A stretch of 64,000 bases of DNA, taken from assembly GCF_000239275.1 (NCBI RefSeq), contig NZ_JH417572.1, forward strand, positions 25,860 through 89,859, written 5' to 3'. The stretch is from Megasphaera geminata F0357 (GTDB lineage: Bacteria; Bacillota; Negativicutes; Veillonellales; Megasphaeraceae). Every line of letters starts with the position of its first letter. Positions within the stretch are counted from its first letter, which is position 1. Made by a program: the position numbers and the translations under genes. This document shows, piece after piece, positions 18,733-27,250 of this stretch. The notes under the pieces were generated by a model. It was given only the letters and a program-made list of their open reading frames with translations. It made no database searches and was not told where the DNA came from.

Positions 18733-19551
18733 CTACCACATAGGCACCAAAGCCCCTTTATCATGTTGTGCGAAGTAAGCTTTCATTTCGTCTGTCTGCG
18801 ACGCCTTAATCAAATCCTGTACCCATTGCGCATCCTTATCTTCCTGTCGAACCACAAACCCCAAAGCATAATCTTTGCTGTCTTTCGATTCAGCAAGATA
18901 CTTGGAAGGATCCTTACCGGCATTGGCCATATGTGCCGATGCCAGCGCAATAGCATCATAATCTCCGATAGCCTGCGCCAACGAGGTCATTTCCGCCTCA
19001 ACAAATTTAAATTTATGCGGATTATCTTTAACGTCATAAATCGTAGCATTTTCGACACCCTGATTTAAAGTGATAAGGCCCAATTCAGCCAACATTTTCA
19101 ACCCGCGATTACGATTTGTCGTATCATTGCAAAGACCGATAACGGCACCATCGGGAATTTGCTTTACATCCGTATACTTATCGGAATAAAGACCGAAGCG
19201 CGCGTAATGCGTATACGGTTTAACCATCACAAAATCCGTCCCCTTGGATTTATTATAGCTTTCCAAATACGGCAGATGTTGATACCAATTGACATCAATA
19301 CTCTTTTCGCCGAGTGCGACATTCGGTAAAATGCTATCTTCAAAAGGTGTTACTTCCAACGTATAACCCAGCTTTTCCAGAGGCATACGCAAAAGTTCCG
19401 CCCGCTCCGCACCGTCGGCTCGAACACCTAATTTAATAACCTTCTTATCACCTTGAGCCGTACCGCTGTTGTCCAAAGTTCCGCATCCGGCCAGAACAAA
19501 CAGTAAAGAGGTCACTATTAATACCATAATACATACTACTGTCTTTTTCAT
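18733..19551 (-). CDS. metQ: MetQ/NlpA-family substrate-binding lipoprotein
   Basis: 272 residues. A lipoprotein signal with LAGC places the lipidated cysteine at residue 23. The mature part (KLGVRADGAERAELLRMPLE, VNWYQHLPYLESYN) is the NlpA fold that binds methionine or related compounds outside the membrane. It is the third gene of a metN-metI-metQ operon. Its position between two corrinoid methyltransferase modules suggests that the transporter may import the methyl donor or methionine; that is inference. Confidence 0.85.
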   Translation of the reverse strand: MKKTVVCIMVLIVTSLLFVLAGCGTLDNSGTAQGDKKVIKLGVRADGAERAELLRMPLEKLGYTLEVTPFEDSILPNVALGEKSIDVNWYQHLPYLESYNKSKGTDFVMVKPYTHYARFGLYSDKYTDVKQIPDGAVIGLCNDTTNRNRGLKMLAELGLITLNQGVENATIYDVKDNPHKFKFVEAEMTSLAQAIGDYDAIALASAHMANAGKDPSKYLAESKDSKDYALGFVVRQEDKDAQWVQDLIKASQTDEMKAYFAQHDKGALVPMW

Positions 19552-19567
19552 TTCTTTTCCTCTCTTC

Positions 19568-20236
19568 TTATTTTAATTTATTATATACAATATCCCCGAT
19601 ACACTGAATTACCAATACCAGGATAACTAAGATAACGCAGATGGAATACATAACCATGTCATTAAAATTCTGATACCCGTAAATCATAGCCGTCGCCCCC
19701 AACCCGCCGGCACCGATTGCCCCGGCCATGGCCGTTGCCCCGAGAAGATTGATAATTGCCAGTACGACACCGGAAACAATAGCCGGAACGGCTTCGACGA
19801 GCATGACGCGCATAACAATTTGTATTTTAGATGCTCCGAACGATTGCGCGACTTCAATAAGAGCCGGATTTACTTCCTGTAATGCATTCTGTATGATACG
19901 CCCCATAAAGGGCGAGCATGCAAAAGTCAACGGGACGATAGCCGCCTGCCAGCCGATAGAGGTTCCTACAAGAAATCTCGTCAGCGGTATGATGGATATC
20001 ATCAGAATGATAAACGGAAAGGAACGGACAACACTGACAAATACATCAAAAACCCGATATAAGAGCGGGTTTTCACAAAGTCCGCCTTTGCGAGTAAGCG
20101 CCAACATGAGGCCGATACACATACCGAAGAATACGGAAAGAATCATTGCCCATAAAAGCATCTTCATCGTCGCCAGAAAAGACGGAATGATAAGCACGCT
20201 GAAAAGCTGTCCGAAAGACATATTTTGTAACGGCAT
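19568..20236 (-). CDS. metI: MetI-type ABC transporter permease
   Basis: 222-residue inner-membrane permease with about five helices. The coupling segment EVAQSFGASKIQIVMRVMLVEA, which contacts the ATPase, and AMAGAIGAGGLGATAMIYGYQ are typical of MetI. It starts one base after the metN stop and precedes metQ by 16 bases, so the operon order is metN-metI-metQ. The frame is intact. Confidence 0.88.
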   Translation of the reverse strand: MPLQNMSFGQLFSVLIIPSFLATMKMLLWAMILSVFFGMCIGLMLALTRKGGLCENPLLYRVFDVFVSVVRSFPFIILMISIIPLTRFLVGTSIGWQAAIVPLTFACSPFMGRIIQNALQEVNPALIEVAQSFGASKIQIVMRVMLVEAVPAIVSGVVLAIINLLGATAMAGAIGAGGLGATAMIYGYQNFNDMVMYSICVILVILVLVIQCIGDIVYNKLK

Positions 20237-20237
20237 C

Positions 20238-21236
20238 TTATATCACCCGCTCTTTCTCACTTGCCTCAGTTTTGAGATAATGCCATATACAGTTTTTATT
20301 TTCCAAATAAGCAGCCACTCTTTCTCTGTCCCTATCTGTAATGCCCAGCCGGAAAACAGCCAGTCTGTCACTGGAAAATGTTTCGATACCGCCGCCGAGC
20401 GTCTTAAAAGATATATCCAACGTACGGGCTATATCGGCAAGAAGATTGAGTGTATCATCCGTTACTTCATAAGCAATTTGGATTATATTGCCGTCTGCCG
20501 CATTATACCGTTCTTCCTCTTCACCGAGAAGACGTTTCAGTGCGTTCGGCCGTTTAATAAATATAGATTTCACAGACCCTTCGGCGGCAATTTTTCCGTT
20601 CTCCAGAATACACGCCTTATTACAAATCTGACGAACAACTTCCATTTGATGAGTCACTACAATAACCGTAATACCGGTCTTTACATTAATTTGCTGCAAA
20701 AGATTCAAAACAGAACTGCTTGTGTTAGGATCCAATGCCGATGTAGCTTCATCACTCAACAGTAATTTCGGTTCCATTGTCAATGCTCTGGCAATAGCCA
20801 CTCGCTGCTTTTGCCCGCCCGATAAACTGCGGGGACGTACAGCAGCTTTATCGGCAAGGCCCACTAATTCGAGCAAATCAGTAACCTTTTTCCTGATTTT
20901 TTCATTTGAATACCCCCAACACTTCATCGGTAAGGCAACATTTTCATAAACCGTGCGGCGTTCCAAAAGAGAGAAATTCTGTAACACCATGCCTACACGA
21001 CGACGAACTTCCCTCATTTCCTTATATGTCAAATCCTTTACTTCCTTGCCGTCAAGAAAAATGTGCCCGCTATCATACCCGGCAAGACCGTTGATACAGC
21101 GCAACAGCGTAGACTTCCCCGCACCGCTGCGTCCGACAAGAGCATAAATATCACCGTCTTCAATCGTAAGGTTAATATTATCCAAAACAGTAACACCGTC
21201 AGACCATAATTTTTTCAAATTCTTAATTTCAATCAA
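20238..21236 (-). CDS. metN: MetN-type ABC transporter ATPase
   Basis: 332 residues. Walker A is GRSGAGKSTLL, the signature LSGGQKQRVAIARAL, Walker B LLSDEATSALDP. A C-terminal extension of about 85 residues fits the NIL ligand-sensing domain that allows methionine trans-inhibition. The start codon is TTG 21236 with GGAGGG eight bases upstream; a TTG start lowers translation. It is the first gene of metNIQ and has a leader with a possible attenuator. Confidence 0.88.
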   Translation of the reverse strand: MIEIKNLKKLWSDGVTVLDNINLTIEDGDIYALVGRSGAGKSTLLRCINGLAGYDSGHIFLDGKEVKDLTYKEMREVRRRVGMVLQNFSLLERRTVYENVALPMKCWGYSNEKIRKKVTDLLELVGLADKAAVRPRSLSGGQKQRVAIARALTMEPKLLLSDEATSALDPNTSSSVLNLLQQINVKTGITVIVVTHQMEVVRQICNKACILENGKIAAEGSVKSIFIKRPNALKRLLGEEEERYNAADGNIIQIAYEVTDDTLNLLADIARTLDISFKTLGGGIETFSSDRLAVFRLGITDRDRERVAAYLENKNCIWHYLKTEASEKERVI

Positions 21237-21271
21237 AAATACTCCCTCCGCTATAATTAACCATGCTGAAA

Positions 21272-21320
21272 CAAAAAAAGCATCTATACGTGCGCATGTA
21301 AATACTTGCGATATAGATGT
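21272..21320 (-). promoter_or_regulatory. Terminator-like hairpin in the metN leader (possible attenuator)
   Basis: On the minus strand CATCTATA (21319-21312) pairs with TATAGATG (21288-21281) around a partly self-complementary loop, followed by seven T. It lies between the promoter (-10 at 21339-21334) and the TTG start, about 35 bases before the gene. It is too small for a SAM-I riboswitch. Confidence 0.5.
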
Positions 21321-21333
21321 CTTTCCTTGTTTA

Positions 21334-21364
21334 ATTATACCATTTTGTAATTTTAGGCTCTAAT
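21334..21364 (-). promoter_or_regulatory. Promoter of metNIQ (ATTAG-N20-TATAATTAAA)
   Basis: TATAAT at 21339-21334 with ATTAG (21364-21360) exactly 20 bases upstream, preceded by TGG (extended -10). Confidence 0.55.
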
Positions 21365-21390
21365 AAAAACATTTCATGTTATACTGCGAG

Positions 21391-21411
21391 TTTATCATAA
21401 AATATGATAAA
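21391..21411. promoter_or_regulatory. Perfect inverted repeat upstream of the metN promoter
   Basis: TTTATCATA-AAA-TATGATAAA, a 9-3-9 palindrome centred about 74 bases before the probable metN transcription start. It contains a T-N11-A LysR-type box. A related half-site TTATGATAA lies just before the LysR gene at 28.2 kb. Confidence 0.45.
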
Positions 21412-21479
21412 TTAAGTTTTACTTAGTTAGAAATTTGCAGAAAAGGCCGTACCGTCCTGTACTGAATATATCACGTCTC

Positions 21480-23057
21480 TTAGAACAATAAACACTTCGC
21501 AAAGAGGCGGTCATAATTTTCACTGTTACTGAGTTCAATATAATGAATATCCGCTGCCAGCTCTTCCGTTTCCTGCTTGGCTTTTTCCGAAAGAAGAGTG
21601 GACAACGCCCCTGTCTTGGCGGAGTTGCCCGCATAAATGAGTTTATCCGGGCTCACCGGCGGCAGAAGCCCGATTTCCAAGAGGGATTCAGCCGGCAAAT
21701 GAGCGCCGAACTGTCCGGCAATAAGGACGCGGTCCAAGTCTTTCGCCTTGAGACCGGCATGGTCGAGAAGCACTTCGATGCCTGAACGAATCGCTCCTTT
21801 AGCAAGTTGTACCTGACGCACGTCGCTCTGTGTGACAACAAGATCTTTCCCTGTCTTGGCAGTATGGATGGTAAATTCACGTTTCGTACCGTTGTAGTGA
21901 AGCATAGTTTTACGCCAATCATCGTTGTCGAAATTTTCCGGTTTATTGAAGACCCCGCGCTTCGTAACCAACCCCGTCCTCACGAGTTCACGAACGACCG
22001 CCAAAATACCGCTGCCGCAAAGGCCGACAGGAGGTACATCACCGATAACGGCGAGGTCGATACCGTCGGCACCGATTCGGATATCTTCAATCGCCCCGGC
22101 GGCCGCGCGCATGCCGGACGTAATATTCATTCCTTCCAGTGCCGGCCCTGCGGCACAGGAACAGGAATACATGCCGTCAGGCGTAGCCAAAACGAGTTCG
22201 CCGTTAGTACCGATATCAATGAAAAGGGCATTATCTCCGGTATTCTTCAAATCGCAAATATGAACCCCTGCCACAATATCCGCTCCAATGTAAGCCGATA
22301 CGGACGGCAACAGGTAGACAAGCGTGTCATCGTTACCGACAAGTCCCAGTTTTTTCGCCTTTAAGCGCAGGGCTTTCACAAAAACGGGCCGATACGGCGA
22401 CTTGCCGATAGGCCGGGCATCGACGCCAGCAAGCATGTGTTGCATCGTACAGTTGGCCGCCACATCGATTTCAATAAGCGAATCTGCGGCAATTCCCCTT
22501 TCAGCACAGACTTTTTCAGCCAGTTCATTAAGGCCGCCGACAATGGCTTTCTGCAGGGCCGCAATACCTGCAACACCGGCTTCCGTCTCATAGGTGATGC
22601 GTGTCAGTACATCGAGCCCGTATATTTTCTGCGGATTAATCATGGCGCCGGTAGCCGCTTCTTCGCCATTACGCAAATCGATAAGAGAGACAACGACCGT
22701 TGTCGTACCTATATCGACAGCCAGCCCGTAGCCGTCACGGGGATTATCGGGGATAATATTCGGTTTGAAGCCGTCCGTCGTAAAAACGTGTTCTTTTTCC
22801 GCTTCCGGCACTTCAACTGCAAGAACATCGCCGGTACTGCGAGCCATACAAGCAAGACGATACCCGGCGCGAATATCTTCTGCCGAAAGAAGGCGTTCTT
22901 CGGGCGCCGTAATCTCATCAACGGTGCCGCTTAAAATACGTACCTTGCATTTGCCGCATGTCCCCCTGCCGTTACAGCTGTTGGCCAGAGGTATCTTTTC
23001 GGCAAGGAGCCGTTCCATCAAGGAACGGCTCCCGTCACCGCGCACTGTTACTTTCAT
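21480..23057 (-). CDS. RACo-type ATP-dependent reductive activator of corrinoid protein
   Basis: 525 residues. The N-terminal [2Fe-2S] ferredoxin domain has C28, C34, C37 (CNGRGTCGKC) and C70. An ASKHA-type nucleotide-binding region follows (AVDIGTTTVVVSL, LFIDIGTNGEL, GQFGAHLPAESLLEIGLLP). Proteins of this family use ATP to drive reduction of inactive Co(II) to Co(I) in corrinoid methyltransferase systems. It follows the corrinoid protein gene by two bases, so the two are translationally coupled. Confidence 0.85.
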   Translation of the reverse strand: MKVTVRGDGSRSLMERLLAEKIPLANSCNGRGTCGKCKVRILSGTVDEITAPEERLLSAEDIRAGYRLACMARSTGDVLAVEVPEAEKEHVFTTDGFKPNIIPDNPRDGYGLAVDIGTTTVVVSLIDLRNGEEAATGAMINPQKIYGLDVLTRITYETEAGVAGIAALQKAIVGGLNELAEKVCAERGIAADSLIEIDVAANCTMQHMLAGVDARPIGKSPYRPVFVKALRLKAKKLGLVGNDDTLVYLLPSVSAYIGADIVAGVHICDLKNTGDNALFIDIGTNGELVLATPDGMYSCSCAAGPALEGMNITSGMRAAAGAIEDIRIGADGIDLAVIGDVPPVGLCGSGILAVVRELVRTGLVTKRGVFNKPENFDNDDWRKTMLHYNGTKREFTIHTAKTGKDLVVTQSDVRQVQLAKGAIRSGIEVLLDHAGLKAKDLDRVLIAGQFGAHLPAESLLEIGLLPPVSPDKLIYAGNSAKTGALSTLLSEKAKQETEELAADIHYIELSNSENYDRLFAKCLLF

Positions 23058-23059
23058 AT

Positions 23060-23710
23060 TTATTTACGCCCTGTAAGACGATCTGCCTGATGCACCGCAT
23101 CAACGGCATTCGGCGAGAACGTATCCGCACCGATTTTATCAGCAAACACCTGCGTAATAGGAGCCCCGCCGATCATGACCTTAACGGAATCGCGGAGACC
23201 GCGTTCCTTAAGCATGTTAACAACCGTACCCATCCCCTCCATTGTCGTCGTCATGAGCGTAGACATACAGAGAACATCGGCATGTTCTTTTTCAACTGCA
23301 TCGACAAAATTCTGCAAAGGAACATCTTTGCCGAGGTCAATAACACGGTACCCGCCCGTTTCCATCATCGTCTTGACAAGGTTCTTACCTATATCATGCG
23401 TATCGCCCTCGATAACACCGATAACGGCAACCTTTTCTTCAGCTTCCGTGTTCTGATCCAGATGAGGCTTCAAGACATCCACGCCGGCATACATAGCGTC
23501 GGCACAGAGAAGGATATCGGAAACAAAATATTCTTCTTCTTCATACATCTTTCCGGCGCGGGTCATACCGTCTACGAGGCCTTCCATAATACCGTCCAGC
23601 GCTTCATAGTCATTGTCGATGTACGCCTGTGCCGCCTCTACGACATCTTCATCATCCATCTCAAATACATCGTCAGACAAGCGTTTCAACAATTCCTCTT
23701 TTTCGCTCAT
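23060..23710 (-). CDS. Corrinoid (B12-binding) methyl-carrier protein
   Basis: 216 residues. A helical methionine-synthase-type cap domain (residues 1-90) precedes a B12-binding Rossmann domain. The signature D103-T-H105-D-I-G places histidine 105 as the lower cobalt ligand. MtaC/MtbC-like proteins carry the methyl group on cobalt between two methyltransferases. It is the only corrinoid protein in the window, so both URO-D modules must share it unless others exist elsewhere. The start follows AAGGAG. Confidence 0.9.
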   Translation of the reverse strand: MSEKEELLKRLSDDVFEMDDEDVVEAAQAYIDNDYEALDGIMEGLVDGMTRAGKMYEEEEYFVSDILLCADAMYAGVDVLKPHLDQNTEAEEKVAVIGVIEGDTHDIGKNLVKTMMETGGYRVIDLGKDVPLQNFVDAVEKEHADVLCMSTLMTTTMEGMGTVVNMLKERGLRDSVKVMIGGAPITQVFADKIGADTFSPNAVDAVHQADRLTGRK

Positions 23711-23727
23711 ACTCGAATGCTCCTTTC

Positions 23728-24603
23728 TTATTGCAATGTAATTTTTAAGATTTTATTCGCATTTACAGTGGATTTCGCATTTTTAATACACATTTGGCCC
23801 ATAAATCCGGCTTTGCCGACAGCATACAGCCACCCGTCTTCATAGGTCAATGTACTCCTGTCCGTTACACCGAGAGGTTCATAGATACCCGTTTCTGTAC
23901 CGGTAAGAGCAAAAGCCGTTTTCGGGCAAAGGAGGAACAGCGCCTTATGCTCTACCGTTGCTTCAAGGACTTTAAGGAACGGTGCTACCCTGTTTACAGT
24001 ATAATCCGTCAGTATTTTCGGTCCCATAATAGTAACCGTCGCCACGGCATCACCGTAGCTGATAATTTTCACGCCTGTATCAACGGCGGCCTTGATATAG
24101 GTTTGCAAATTCCGTTCTATCTTGTCGAAGATCTGATTCATCAGGTCGGGCTTACGGCGCATCCCCTTAAAAACTTCCTTCAAATCAATGAGACTGTTCA
24201 GAACAGTCACGGGACCGACAACTTCAAGAATAACTGTCTCACCCTCATCTGCCAGGATTCGGCAGGCCTGTAATACTTCAGCCATGCGCCCCTTCGTAAC
24301 ATCAAGATCGGGCAGTGCGGAAATTTCTTCAAGTCTCGTGCAGACATACCCGTTGCTGCGCGGGCCCACCTGTGCACTGCCGTAGTTGACAGACGCGCCG
24401 AGCGCTTCCGCTTCGACGACATGATCGAAAGGCAGATAGACAACTTTATCATTGAGTTCGGCTTTCACGGCGCGAGCCAGAGTAACCATATCGGCGCCGT
24501 TTCTATAGACATCGGGGATAGCCAGGCCGCATTTTTGAACGAGGGAAACTATGGAATCTTCCTTCGTTCCGTAACTGCAGGGATAGTCTTTAATTTCAGC
24601 CAT
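23728..24603 (-). CDS. URO-D family methyltransferase, short paralogue B
   Basis: 291 residues, paralogue of the 16544-17446 gene. The tail motif TYEDG-GKAGFMGQMC is conserved (C272). The histidine that precedes the central cysteine in paralogue A is replaced by leucine (L224-L-C226), so any zinc site must be built differently or is lost. It begins immediately after the stop of the long paralogue B and lies 17 bases before the corrinoid protein gene. It is probably the second methyltransferase or an accessory subunit of this corrinoid system. Confidence 0.7.
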   Translation of the reverse strand: MAEIKDYPCSYGTKEDSIVSLVQKCGLAIPDVYRNGADMVTLARAVKAELNDKVVYLPFDHVVEAEALGASVNYGSAQVGPRSNGYVCTRLEEISALPDLDVTKGRMAEVLQACRILADEGETVILEVVGPVTVLNSLIDLKEVFKGMRRKPDLMNQIFDKIERNLQTYIKAAVDTGVKIISYGDAVATVTIMGPKILTDYTVNRVAPFLKVLEATVEHKALFLLCPKTAFALTGTETGIYEPLGVTDRSTLTYEDGWLYAVGKAGFMGQMCIKNAKSTVNANKILKITLQ

Positions 24604-25692
24604 TTATGCCAGCTCCATTCCTTTAGGCATCCGTCCCATCTTAGCACCTTTACCGTAAATCGTCGCATTATTCATAATAGCGACGACATTTTCTTTCGGC
24701 GTGCCGATGGGTGTCGTGCAGCCGGGCGTAAGGATAAATCCTTTCGGGGTGTCCCCGGCTTCACGCAGACAGCGGATGACTTCGTTTTTCATATCTTCGG
24801 GCGTGCCGTTACGAAGAAGATCGACAGGATCGATATTGCCGACAACGGCAACTTTATCGCCGTAAAGATTTTTAAGGTCTTCCATGTTTTCGCAGTTGTC
24901 GACGGAAAAAGACGAAATACCCCAGTTCACAAAATCTTCCCAACGGTCATGTGTGGAGCCGCAAACATGCAGCCCCGGAGCTTCGCCGTAAAGATCGGTC
25001 AGACGCTGAATCAGTTGTCCCATGTAAGGAACGGCATACTTCTTGAAAAGGCGCGGGGCCAGAAGATTGCGGGCGATAATCGGTTCAGCCAGAGAAGATT
25101 TGATCCCCGTTTCCTTATAGAGCTGTTCGCAGCAGGCATAAATATTATCGTTAGCGTATTGGAGCAGCTTTTCCGTCTCTTCCGGCTTCTTGATCATATC
25201 TTTAAGGAATTTTTCCGTACCGATGAGAAAGGCAGCCAGGGTGAAACATGCGCCCATTCCCGTATCGATAATATAAGTATCTCCCCATTTATCCTGAAGG
25301 CGTTTAAATGCTTCCAGCATAATAGGAAGACGGCCGTCTTTGTGGATATCGACGATTTTTCTGCCGTCCAGCTCATCATATGACTGTATTGCCGGCCCGT
25401 CTACATGCGAAACGTTGTTCAACGGAAATGCCAAAGGAACACCCAAGGCTTCAGCCACACCGCGAAGCCCGATACCCATGCCCATGTTGTCGGCGCCGAA
25501 ATCTTCAGCCAAATGAGATTCCACTTCAACCATCAGATCCGCATCAAAATAGTAATCTTTATTTTGAATACCGTATGTAATCGGGCTCGTCTCCCCGGAA
25601 CTGAGAATGGTCGGAATGCGGTCAACTTCTTCGCCGTCCATATACTTTGTAAGTCGTTCTTTCGGAGCCATTTCCGTCTTAATTAATTCCAT
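24604..25692 (-). CDS. URO-D family methyltransferase, long paralogue B (MtaA/CmuA-like)
   Basis: About 362 residues, closely similar to paralogue A over its full length (shared DYYF, FGADNMGMG, GLRGVAEALGVP, AEPIIARNLL, SFSVDN, NVDPVDLLRNGTP). The HxC...C zinc site is retained (LHVCGSTHDRW and TPGCTTPIGTP). The start MELIKTEMAPKERL at 25692 has AAAAGGAG upstream; a longer ORF from 25743 is unlikely. It is the second gene of the operon that begins with the double-cubane protein. Confidence 0.75.
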   Translation of the reverse strand: MELIKTEMAPKERLTKYMDGEEVDRIPTILSSGETSPITYGIQNKDYYFDADLMVEVESHLAEDFGADNMGMGIGLRGVAEALGVPLAFPLNNVSHVDGPAIQSYDELDGRKIVDIHKDGRLPIMLEAFKRLQDKWGDTYIIDTGMGACFTLAAFLIGTEKFLKDMIKKPEETEKLLQYANDNIYACCEQLYKETGIKSSLAEPIIARNLLAPRLFKKYAVPYMGQLIQRLTDLYGEAPGLHVCGSTHDRWEDFVNWGISSFSVDNCENMEDLKNLYGDKVAVVGNIDPVDLLRNGTPEDMKNEVIRCLREAGDTPKGFILTPGCTTPIGTPKENVVAIMNNATIYGKGAKMGRMPKGMELA

Positions 25693-25781
25693 GTTATACT
25701 CTCCTTTTTCTCGCCAGGCCTTCAACTTCCTTGCATATCCCATTCTCTCCGTCCCCGGGGATACAAGCCGCTACAATCTTA

Positions 25782-26933
25782 TTAAAGCATTTCAATAAAC
25801 GCCGCCAAACGTGTATTGAGCTGACCGACATCGGTCCTGGAATAATCCGTTTCAATGTAAATATAGGGAATTTCCTTTTTTTCCGTCACGAAACGATGAA
25901 TTTGTTTTGATTCAACACTGTACGTATGACATGCCTGCAAGACCATTTCGACGACACCGTCGATTTTATATTCGTCAATCATCGAGTCGAGAAGTTCAAA
26001 GCGGTTCTTATTCGGCGACATGACCGAACAGCCGATGCCGAGATAGCGTTCACCGATCGCACCGTAAATATCCTCCGTATCTTCCTCAACAAGCCGTTCA
26101 ATGGCTTTGGCTCCGGAACAGTTTTCATAGCCCACAACAACGCCGCCGTTATCTTCGATCGCCTGAATCACTTTTTCCGTCGCGCCGCCCATAGGACAGC
26201 CCGTAATAAGAATACGCGGACGTTTATCGATGTGTTTGCCGGCACCGTAGTCGGCTTCTATCTTTTCCGTCATAGCTTTGATTTCCTCGGGCAGAATACT
26301 CCGGTCCAGCTTGAACGTACTTCCGTAAAGGACCTTAAAGAGATCGTATCCCATAATCGGAGCCGGGTCATGCTTCATGACATGATAAAGTCCCTGTAAA
26401 GCTTTGCGCACTTCATTTTCCGTATGAACGGCTTCTCGTATATTTTCTTCCGTAATGGTGACGCCGAACTTCTCTTCCAGCTTTTCCTTCAACAGGAGAA
26501 TCGACTCTCTCCAGAATTTCTGCCCCCGCTCATCCTGTGACTGAGGCATCTCCATAACGTATACGTCTTTGAACTGACCCATCATTTCGTACATCTTCTT
26601 TTTACCGTCACACGTCATTTCGCCGACAATGAGATCGGAGAAATAAAAATACGGACATTTATCGGTCTTGGCAAAGCCGTAACTCGCTTTAATGAGCGGA
26701 CAGAGGTTTTTCGGCAGATCCCGTTCAGCCACTTCAATCGTTTCGTCCGACATGGAACAGAGACTGACCGTTGCGGCCCCCATAGCCATCGGCAGTTCTT
26801 TCGGAAAATACGTGCAATACGAACCGACAATAGGGATGCCTTTATCTTTAGCTTCTTTCACGGCGAGAAAAGAATTCTTACGCTGTTCCGCAAATTCTTC
26901 AAATACTTCAGGTAAATCTTTTACAAGTTCCAT
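25782..26933 (-). CDS. Double-cubane cluster protein (2-hydroxyacyl-CoA dehydratase family, YjiM-like)
   Basis: 383 residues, related to HgdB/HgdC-type dehydratase subunits. Conserved cysteines appear in GSYCTYFP, NLCPLIK, TDKCPYF, ENCSGAK and QACHTYS, and ITGCPMGG is also present. Single-subunit members of this family are known to carry an [8Fe-9S] double-cubane and to be reduced by a partner ATPase, which is present at 27251-28024. No second dehydratase subunit is present, arguing against a true dehydratase. It heads the operon leading into methyltransferase B, the corrinoid protein and RACo. Confidence 0.75.
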   Translation of the reverse strand: MELVKDLPEVFEEFAEQRKNSFLAVKEAKDKGIPIVGSYCTYFPKELPMAMGAATVSLCSMSDETIEVAERDLPKNLCPLIKASYGFAKTDKCPYFYFSDLIVGEMTCDGKKKMYEMMGQFKDVYVMEMPQSQDERGQKFWRESILLLKEKLEEKFGVTITEENIREAVHTENEVRKALQGLYHVMKHDPAPIMGYDLFKVLYGSTFKLDRSILPEEIKAMTEKIEADYGAGKHIDKRPRILITGCPMGGATEKVIQAIEDNGGVVVGYENCSGAKAIERLVEEDTEDIYGAIGERYLGIGCSVMSPNKNRFELLDSMIDEYKIDGVVEMVLQACHTYSVESKQIHRFVTEKKEIPYIYIETDYSRTDVGQLNTRLAAFIEML

Positions 26934-27195
26934 AGTACCCCTCTTTTCAGTATTTACTTTAATTATAGGGCAGACTTTTCATACGGGCTAATATGTATTA
27001 CTCTTTCTTTAGTATTCCTTTTTTCTATGTTCTCATTCAAAACCATGTGTTTATACTATGAGGCAGAAATAACTTACAGAGCTTTGCAACCACTTCACAG
27101 AAATTGTCTTTATCATTCAGAAGAGGTTCAAATACCGCCATATACAAACAATGAAACATGAAAGTACAATACAAACGCAGAGATAACCGCATTAT
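26934..27195. other. Promoter region between double-cubane protein and activator genes
   Basis: About 260 bases of AT-rich sequence without a convincing ORF. It holds the promoter for the minus-strand operon (next entry). A palindrome-like ATACT-N8-AGTAT-type stretch occurs upstream of it near 27000-27020. Confidence 0.4.
26962..26992 (-). promoter_or_regulatory. Promoter of double-cubane/methyltransferase B operon (ATTAG-N20-TATAATTAAA)
   Basis: TATAAT at 26967-26962 with ATTAG (26992-26988) exactly 20 bases upstream, 29 bases before the start codon of the first gene. Confidence 0.55.
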
Positions 27196-27197
27196 TA

Positions 27198-27243
27198 AAG
27201 CAAAAAAAACACCGCCTGTTACGAGGCGATGTTTTTTGCTTTA
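27198..27243 (-). terminator. Intrinsic terminator of the activator gene
   Basis: CATCGCC/GGCGGTG-type hairpin enclosed in AAAGC/GCTTT arms and followed by eight T on the minus strand. It separates the activator from the double-cubane operon. Confidence 0.85.
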
Positions 27244-27250
27244 TCTGATT

